From Syntrophaceae bacterium (GTDB taxonomy: Bacteria > Desulfobacterota > SM23-61): a stretch of DNA of 6,667 nt. A model generated the notes under the pieces. The model saw only the letters and a list, made by a program, of their open reading frames with translations. It had not been told where the DNA came from and ran no database searches. Shown here in pieces: positions 1-4,152 of the stretch. The position numbers and the translations under genes are program-made. Every line of letters begins with the position of its first letter. Positions within the stretch are counted from its first letter, which is position 1. The DNA is taken from contig PMCE01000185.1 in NCBI GenBank assembly GCA_003154025.1, positions 1,852 through 8,518 of the forward strand. The letters run 5' to 3'.

Positions 1-894
1 GCCATCATGGGTCTCTTCGGAGTCGCGGAGGTGATCACCAACGTGGAAGAGGAGATCAAGCGGGAGCTCATCACCGCCAAAGTGAAAAACCTGCTCCCCA
101 ACCTTCAGGACTGGAGAGACTCCTTCTGGCCGATCATCCGGGGATCGGTGCTGGGGTTCTTCATCGGAATCCTGCCGGGCCCGGCTCCGGTAATCTCCGC
201 TTTCACCTCCTATGCGATCGAGAAGAAGATTTCCAAGCACCCGGAGAAGTTCGGCACGGGGGTCATTGAAGGAGTGGCCGGCCCGGAGTCGGCGAATAAC
301 GCGGCCACCGGAGGCGCCTTCATCCCTCTCTTCACCCTGGGGATTCCGGCGAACTCGGTCATCGCCATCCTGCTGGGGGCCTTCATGATTCACGGAATCC
401 AGCCGGGGCCCATGCTGATCTCCAAGTACCCGGACCTCTTCTGGGGAACCATCATGAGCATGTACCTGGGGAATATCATGCTCCTGGTTCTGAACCTTCC
501 GCTCATCGGTCTCTGGGTCAAGGTCTTGAAAGTCCCCTACCCCATCCTTTTCCCCCTCATTCTTCTATTTTGCCTGGTGGGGGTTTTCAGCCTGAACTAC
601 AGCAATGTGGAGGTAGCCCTGATGATCGGATTCGGAGTCTTCGGCTACCTGGCCCGGAAGTTCCAGTATGAAATGGCCCCCCTGGTGCTGGCCATCGTCA
701 TCGGACCCATGATGGAGAACAACCTCCGCCTGGCCCTGACGATCTCCCAGGGAGACCCCCGGATCTTCATCGAAAAGCCCATTTCGGCCTTGTTTATCAT
801 CGTGTCTTTGGTCCTTCTCCTTTCTCCTTTCCTGCCCTGGCTCGGAAAACGGCGCAAGAAATTGCAGGAGAAGGTTGAAGGCGAAGAAGTATAG
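1..894 (+). CDS. tctA: TctA-family permease of a tripartite tricarboxylate transporter, 5' end outside window
   Basis: This is the large membrane subunit of a TTT-family secondary transporter, which moves organic acids such as tricarboxylates across the inner membrane, driven by an ion gradient. The reading frame is open to base 1, and the Met at base 7 lies inside the conserved GLFxxxEV stretch, so it is not the start. About 297 of the usual roughly 500 residues are present. Counting from the Met at base 7, GILPGP (54-59) is the second G-x-x-PG loop, and EGVAGPESANNAATGGAFIP (88-107) is the TctA signature, followed by TLGIPAN (110-116) and HGIQPGP (129-135). Hydrophobic segments follow at about 143-170, 178-196, 202-215, 224-235 and 258-278, ending in a basic tail, KRRKK. 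The stop is 35 bp before a tctC gene, which fits an operon. The substrate cannot be read from the sequence. The family call is firm. Confidence 0.95.
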   Translation, partial: AIMGLFGVAEVITNVEEEIKRELITAKVKNLLPNLQDWRDSFWPIIRGSVLGFFIGILPGPAPVISAFTSYAIEKKISKHPEKFGTGVIEGVAGPESANNAATGGAFIPLFTLGIPANSVIAILLGAFMIHGIQPGPMLISKYPDLFWGTIMSMYLGNIMLLVLNLPLIGLWVKVLKVPYPILFPLILLFCLVGVFSLNYSNVEVALMIGFGVFGYLARKFQYEMAPLVLAIVIGPMMENNLRLALTISQGDPRIFIEKPISALFIIVSLVLLLSPFLPWLGKRRKKLQEKVEGEEV

Positions 895-929
895 GGACAG
901 GAATTCGAAAGAAAGGACGGAAATAAAAG

Positions 930-1892
930 ATGAAGACGTGGAAACGGACATGGTTGGTCGTCGGGATCCTTTTGGTTTTTTCGCCGGTTCTGGCGGGCGC
1001 CCAGGACTTTCCCAAGGGACCCATCAATTACATGAACCCTTTCAACCCCGGCGGAGAAGTGGATATCGCCGCCCGGGCCATGCAGCCGAACTTGGAAAAG
1101 AATTTAGGGGTTCCCTTTGTGATCAACTATGTTCCCGGGGCCGGAGGGGGGCTTTGTTGGTCTAAGTTGGCGGCCGCCAAGCCGGATGGGTATAACATCG
1201 GAGGATTCAGCATTCCCCACATCATCCTGCAACCCATATTCATGAAAGATGTGACCTTCAAGACCGACGATTTCGTGATTCTCTCCATCGTGGAATACAC
1301 GCCCATCGGGCTGGGAGTAAAAAAAGATTTCAAAGCAAATACTTTTAAGGAGTTCGTCGATTACTGCAAGGCAAACCCCGGGAAAGTCTCCTGCGGCGGG
1401 GTGGGAAGATTCACCGGCCACCATTTCGCCACGCTGCAGTTCATGAAACTGGCGGGGGTCAAGGTGAACTATGTGACCTTCACCGGAACCTCCCAGGTTC
1501 AAACCGCTCTCATGGGCGGCCACATTGACGCGGCGTTCACGAATTCCAGCCTCCTGGTCACGAGCAAGGACCAGATCAAGGTCCTGGCCATCGGGTCCCC
1601 CAAACGGATGCCACAGCTTGCGGAGGTCCCCACCTTCGAAGAACTGGGGTACAAGATGTACCCGCGCATTGCCCGCGGGGCCATGGGGCCCAAGGCCATT
1701 CCCAAGGATATCCAGAAGCGCCTGGAAAAAGCGTTCTTGGACACGATTTCGAAGCCGGATTTTAAGGCCAAGATGGAGCAGGCGGGCTTCGTCCCCCAGG
1801 TTATGGGGATCGAAGAAGCTCATAAATACCTGGATGCGGAGGTCACCGAACACGTCAAGCTCGCCCAGGAGTTTGAGTTGAAAAAGCAGTAA
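930..1892 (+). CDS. tctC: TctC/Bug-family periplasmic substrate-binding protein (first of two)
   Basis: This is a 320-aa extracytoplasmic binding protein for the TTT transporter. It captures an organic acid in the periplasm and passes it to TctA/TctB. The start is secure: an in-frame TAA at 924-926 rules out anything further upstream, and AAGGA (913-917) is a somewhat distant ribosome site. Residues 1-24 are a Sec signal peptide (MKTWKR, then a hydrophobic core), with likely cleavage at AGA|QD. Family landmarks are PFNPGGEVD (37-45, ligand loop with the conserved Asp), PGAGGG (69-74), KPDGY (84-88), GRFTGHH (159-165), FTGTSQVQTALMGGHID (184-200), VPTFEELGY (233-241) and the C-terminal lobe to 320. 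Length is normal for the family. The cysteines at 76, 146 and 155 lie outside the signal peptide. It is close kin to the next gene, and their first 77 mature residues are about two-thirds identical by eye. The ligand is unknown; Bug proteins bind citrate, other di- or tricarboxylates, aromatic acids and more. Confidence 0.93.
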   Translation: MKTWKRTWLVVGILLVFSPVLAGAQDFPKGPINYMNPFNPGGEVDIAARAMQPNLEKNLGVPFVINYVPGAGGGLCWSKLAAAKPDGYNIGGFSIPHIILQPIFMKDVTFKTDDFVILSIVEYTPIGLGVKKDFKANTFKEFVDYCKANPGKVSCGGVGRFTGHHFATLQFMKLAGVKVNYVTFTGTSQVQTALMGGHIDAAFTNSSLLVTSKDQIKVLAIGSPKRMPQLAEVPTFEELGYKMYPRIARGAMGPKAIPKDIQKRLEKAFLDTISKPDFKAKMEQAGFVPQVMGIEEAHKYLDAEVTEHVKLAQEFELKKQ

Positions 1893-1903
1893 ATCCTTAT
1901 TCG

Positions 1904-2091
1904 TCACAGAGAACGCAGAGGGCAAAAATACAAAACCCAATATCCAAATCCCAAACTCCAAATAATAAGCAAACACCAATTTCAAAAGACCGAAACTGGA
2001 TTGTTTAGAATCTTAGGTTTTGGCCATTTGAGGTTTGTTTGGGATTCGGTGCTTGGAATTTGGAATTTTTCGGCCTCTGTGGCCTCTGCGA
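1904..2091. repeat. Long imperfect nested palindrome between the two tctC genes
   Basis: This AT-richer stretch fills most of the 227-bp gap. The outer arms are 1904-1921 (TCACAGAGAACGCAGAGG) and 2074-2091 (CCTCTGTGGCCTCTGCGA), which pair at 14 of 18 positions. Inside them, 1944-1963 (CCAAATCCCAAACTCCAAAT) pairs with roughly 2044-2063 at about 16 of 20 positions, and weaker complementarity continues inwards past CAAACACC and GGTTTG. The left half is rich in CCAAA units and the right half in TTTGG units. There is no coding signal beyond a chance frame running into tctC2. It looks like a dispersed, possibly non-autonomous palindromic intergenic element of the kind common in environmental deltaproteobacterial genomes; that comparison is from memory. 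It could affect read-through from tctC1 to tctC2 or mRNA stability, which is inference. I see no clear promoter in the gap. Confidence 0.7.
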
Positions 2092-2108
2092 GAGATATTA
2101 TTCATATG

Positions 2109-2114
2109 AGGAGG
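2109..2114 (+). promoter_or_regulatory. Strong Shine-Dalgarno site that fixes the tctC2 start
   Basis: AGGAGG lies 5 nt before the ATG at 2120. This sets the start there, not at the in-frame ATG at 2039, which sits within the palindromic element and would place 27 unrelated residues before a clean signal peptide. Confidence 0.85.
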
Positions 2115-2119
2115 ATAAA

Positions 2120-3082
2120 ATGAAAAGAGTCTTCAGTTTCATATTAGCCCTAACCGTATTCTCACTCCCGGCTATGGGTTTCCCGGCGGCAGACTTTCCC
2201 AAGGGGCCGATCACTTACATCATTCCCTTCAACGCGGGCGGACAGTCCGACGTTGAAGCCCGTTTACAGCAGCCCTTTCTGGAGAAGATCCTGGGAGTAC
2301 CCATCGTGGTGAATTACATGCCGGGAGCGGGGGGAGGACTGGCGTGGACCAAGTTTGCCCAGGCCAAACCCGACGGGTATTCGGTTTGCGGCATCAACAT
2401 CCCCCATATCGTCCTGCAGCCCCTTTCCCAGAAGGATGTGGCCTTCCAGACCGAAGACCTGAAACCGCTCTGCATCTTCGAAACGACCCCCATCGGACTG
2501 GCGGTCAAGAAGGAATCGAAGATCAACAGCGTGAAGGAGTTCATCGAATTCGCCAAGGCGAATCCGAATAAGATCACCGTGGGAATGTCGGGGAAGTTCT
2601 CCGGGCATCACATGGCCTCCCTTTTATTCATGAAGATGAACGATATCAAAATCACCCTGGTGACCTTTACCGGAGCGGCCCCCCAGGTCACGGCTCTTCT
2701 CGGCGGGCACGTAGAGGCGATCTGGGGAAATTCGTCCGACCTGGTGAGTCAGGCGTCCCAGATAAAGATCCTGGCGATCGGGACGGAGAAACGTATGAAT
2801 GTCCTGCCCAACGTACCCACCTTCCAGGAACTGGGGCATAAATTCTATCCGCGGATTGACCGGGGGGTGGCGGTGCCTAAGAGTACGCCCGCAGACATCA
2901 CCGCCAAGCTGGAGAAGGCCTTCTTAGACACGGTGAATAAAGAAGAGTATCAGGCGAAGATTACCTCGGCGGGATTCGTTCCTCTGATCCTGAACGGCGA
3001 GCAGGCGGTCAAGTACATCCGGGGGGAGACGGAAGTCATCAAGAAGCTCTTGGCAGAGCATGATCTTCTATTGAAGAAATAG
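2120..3082 (+). CDS. tctC: TctC/Bug-family periplasmic substrate-binding protein (second, paralogous)
   Basis: This is a second 320-aa TTT binding protein, acting in the periplasm as the solute receptor for a TctA/TctB membrane pair. The start was chosen from the AGGAGG site, the signal peptide and the length match to its neighbour. The Sec signal is MKRVFSFILALTVFSLPAMG, and cleavage is probably near FPAA|DF (24/25), aligning with the mature DFPKGPI start of the first copy. Landmarks are PFNAGGQSD (36-44), PGAGGG (68-73), KPDGY (83-87), GKFSGHH (158-164), FTGAAPQVTALLGGHVE (183-199), VPTFQELGH (232-240) and AGFVP (284-288). The alignment with copy 1 is almost gap-free, with a single extra residue near the C-terminus. 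Identity is highest in the N-terminal lobe. Differences fall in predicted pocket-lining loops (GGEVD versus GGQSD, FTGTSQ versus FTGAAP, FTNSS versus WGNSS), suggesting related but different ligands. It is the last gene before the convergent purine genes. Confidence 0.93.
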   Translation: MKRVFSFILALTVFSLPAMGFPAADFPKGPITYIIPFNAGGQSDVEARLQQPFLEKILGVPIVVNYMPGAGGGLAWTKFAQAKPDGYSVCGINIPHIVLQPLSQKDVAFQTEDLKPLCIFETTPIGLAVKKESKINSVKEFIEFAKANPNKITVGMSGKFSGHHMASLLFMKMNDIKITLVTFTGAAPQVTALLGGHVEAIWGNSSDLVSQASQIKILAIGTEKRMNVLPNVPTFQELGHKFYPRIDRGVAVPKSTPADITAKLEKAFLDTVNKEEYQAKITSAGFVPLILNGEQAVKYIRGETEVIKKLLAEHDLLLKK

Positions 3083-3100
3083 TTCTTGCTATCCAAAGCC

Positions 3101-3141
3101 GTAGGGGCGACCCGTCACGCGCTTCGCGTGATCGCCCCTAC
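3101..3141. repeat. Compound hairpin (GTAGGGGCGA ... TCGCCCCTAC) in the convergent gap
   Basis: Outer arms 3101-3110 and 3132-3141 are perfectly complementary (10 bp). Inner arms TCACGCG (3115-3121) and CGCGTGA (3125-3131) are also perfect, with a CTT loop. The bases CCCG (3111-3114) form a one-sided bulge. It starts 18 bp after the tctC2 stop and could stop or stabilise transcripts from both sides. Neither strand has a following T-run, so it is not a classical intrinsic terminator. It resembles REP-like elements found in many copies in some genomes; copy number cannot be judged here. Confidence 0.8.
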
Positions 3142-3177
3142 AAACACCCATCCAAATCTCCCTCCCAGGAACACCAT

Positions 3178-3212
3178 AGGGGAACGATGTCCCGCCTCGG
3201 CGGGATGCCCCT
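3178..3212. repeat. Second compound hairpin with the same plan, next to the purQ 3' end
   Basis: Outer arms AGGGG (3178-3182) and CCCCT (3208-3212) enclose a perfect inner stem, TCCCGCC (3190-3196) with GGCGGGA (3199-3205), and a 2-nt TC loop. The left-side bulge AACGATG is larger than the two bases on the right. The plan, an outer AGGGG/CCCCT stem with a left bulge and a GC-rich inner stem, matches the hairpin at 3101-3141, so the two may be members of one repeat group. It ends 12 bp beyond the purQ stop and could protect the 3' end of the purLQ mRNA. There is no T-run on either strand. Confidence 0.7.
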
Positions 3213-3224
3213 GCAATGTTCCCA

Positions 3225-4046
3225 TCACAAATTCTTCCTGATGTAATCAATCGCATTCCGGAAAACGGCCAGACCCATCCCCTCCTCCGGGACCTTTTCC
3301 CGGGTCCACCGGGGATGATTCACAAAATACAGATAGGCTTCGGGATGAGGCATGAGGCCAAAGAGCCGCCCGGTCTCGTCGCTGATACCGGCTATGGCCG
3401 AAACGGCCCCGTTCGGGTTCAGGGGATACTCCATCGTCGGGGACTGATAGTTGGGGTCTGAATACTGCAGGGCGATCAAATTTTTCCGGGCCAGTTGGGC
3501 CAATACTTCCTCATCCCGGGGGATGAACTTTCCCTCTCCGTGGCGGACGGGCAAGTAGAGCCCCTTGATCCCTTTGGTGAAGATGGACGGGCTGTCGGGG
3601 TTTACCTTCAGGTACACCCAGCGGTCTTCGAACCGGCCCGAATCGTTGAAGGTCAGGGTTACAGTCTGTTGGCCGAAATTTCCCCCCAGGCCGGGAATCA
3701 GTCCGGATTTCACCATGAGCTGAAAACCGTTGCATACCCCCAGGATCAGCTTTCCTTCGCGGATAAAGCGCAGAATGCCATCTTCCAGCCGCTCCCCGCT
3801 TCCGGCAATCCGGGCGTATTTCAACCGGTGAGCCATGGCCTTGGCCGACCCCAGGTCGTCTCCGTCCAGGAATCCTCCCGGCAGATTAAGGAAGTGGTAG
3901 TCGTCGAGCTTGACCTCTCCGGAGAGAAGATCATAGATGTAGACGATGTCCACCCCGTCGGCGCCGCCCAGCTTGCAGGCATGGGCCATCTCCATCTCAC
4001 AGTTGATCCCGTTTCCCGCCAGGACCAGTGCTTTCACTTTTTTCAT
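3225..4046 (-). CDS. purQ: Phosphoribosylformylglycinamidine synthase, glutaminase subunit PurQ
   Basis: This cytoplasmic class I glutamine amidotransferase releases ammonia from glutamine and channels it to PurL for FGAR to FGAM conversion in purine synthesis. It has 273 aa when started at MKKVKALVLAG, the usual PurQ beginning. The longer start at 4076 would add ten residues encoded largely by an intergenic repeat. Visible motifs are GxGINCE (11-17), LPGGFLDGD (55-63, oxyanion region), GVCNGFQ (103-109) with nucleophile Cys105, RHGEG (168-172), NPNGA (210-214) and MPHPE (232-236) with catalytic His234 and Glu236. The triad is intact. It is longer than the roughly 225-aa Bacillus-type PurQ and carries extra sequence in the second half, similar to the amidotransferase end of large PurL proteins. 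The likely ribosome site is unusual, a run of six G (4050-4055) only 3 nt from the ATG. It follows purL by 106 bp on the same strand. Confidence 0.95.
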   Translation of the reverse strand: MKKVKALVLAGNGINCEMEMAHACKLGGADGVDIVYIYDLLSGEVKLDDYHFLNLPGGFLDGDDLGSAKAMAHRLKYARIAGSGERLEDGILRFIREGKLILGVCNGFQLMVKSGLIPGLGGNFGQQTVTLTFNDSGRFEDRWVYLKVNPDSPSIFTKGIKGLYLPVRHGEGKFIPRDEEVLAQLARKNLIALQYSDPNYQSPTMEYPLNPNGAVSAIAGISDETGRLFGLMPHPEAYLYFVNHPRWTREKVPEEGMGLAVFRNAIDYIRKNL

Positions 4047-4065
4047 AAGCCCCCCGATCGAGAAA

Positions 4066-4148
4066 GCATAGAGCAAAGAGCATAGAGCAAAGCGCAGAGC
4101 GCATGGGAAAAAATCTTTTCGCCATGCCCTATGCTCTTTGCGCTCTGC
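4066..4148. repeat. Inverted array of 7-bp units in the purL-purQ gap
   Basis: On the plus strand six heptamers run head to tail from 4066 to 4107: GCATAGA, GCAAAGA, GCATAGA, GCAAAGC, GCAGAGC, GCATGGG. After a 13-base spacer, four more lie inverted from 4121 to 4148; their reverse complements read GCAGAGC, GCAAAGA, GCATAGG, GCATGGC. The centre folds as an 11-bp stem: 4101-4106 with 4122-4127, then GAAAA with TTTTC, one bulged G and an AATC loop. Outward, successive heptamers pair in register at 5, 6 and 5 of 7 positions. It lies in the untranslated part of the purLQ transcript and could reduce or protect PurQ expression; this is inference. Confidence 0.8.
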
Positions 4149-4152
4149 GTAT

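Noticed and set aside
1..894. Start of tctA at the Met at base 7
   Set aside because: The frame is open to base 1, and the protein from this Met lacks the N-terminal 40% of the family, so the gene begins outside the window.
1104..1985. Minus-strand open frame of 293 codons opposite tctC1
   Set aside because: It is antisense to a clear binding protein, begins inside the palindromic element, has no ribosome site and no family features.
2039..2119. Upstream ATG that would lengthen tctC2 by 27 residues
   Set aside because: The extra residues are encoded by the palindromic element, and the strong AGGAGG site plus signal peptide support the ATG at 2120.
3101..3212. Rho-independent terminators
   Set aside because: The stems are good, but neither hairpin is followed by a T-run on either strand, so I listed them as repeats.
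4047..4076. Upstream ATG that would lengthen purQ by ten residues
   Set aside because: The added codons come from the heptamer array, and PurQ proteins typically begin at the MKKVKALVL segment.
3495..4085. Plus-strand open frame of 196 codons opposite purQ
   Set aside because: It overlaps purQ, whose catalytic triad is intact, and its translation shows no domain-like pattern.
4066..4148. Possible CRISPR-like array
   Set aside because: Units are only 7 bp with no unique spacers, and half are inverted, so this is a slippage-type or hairpin repeat.
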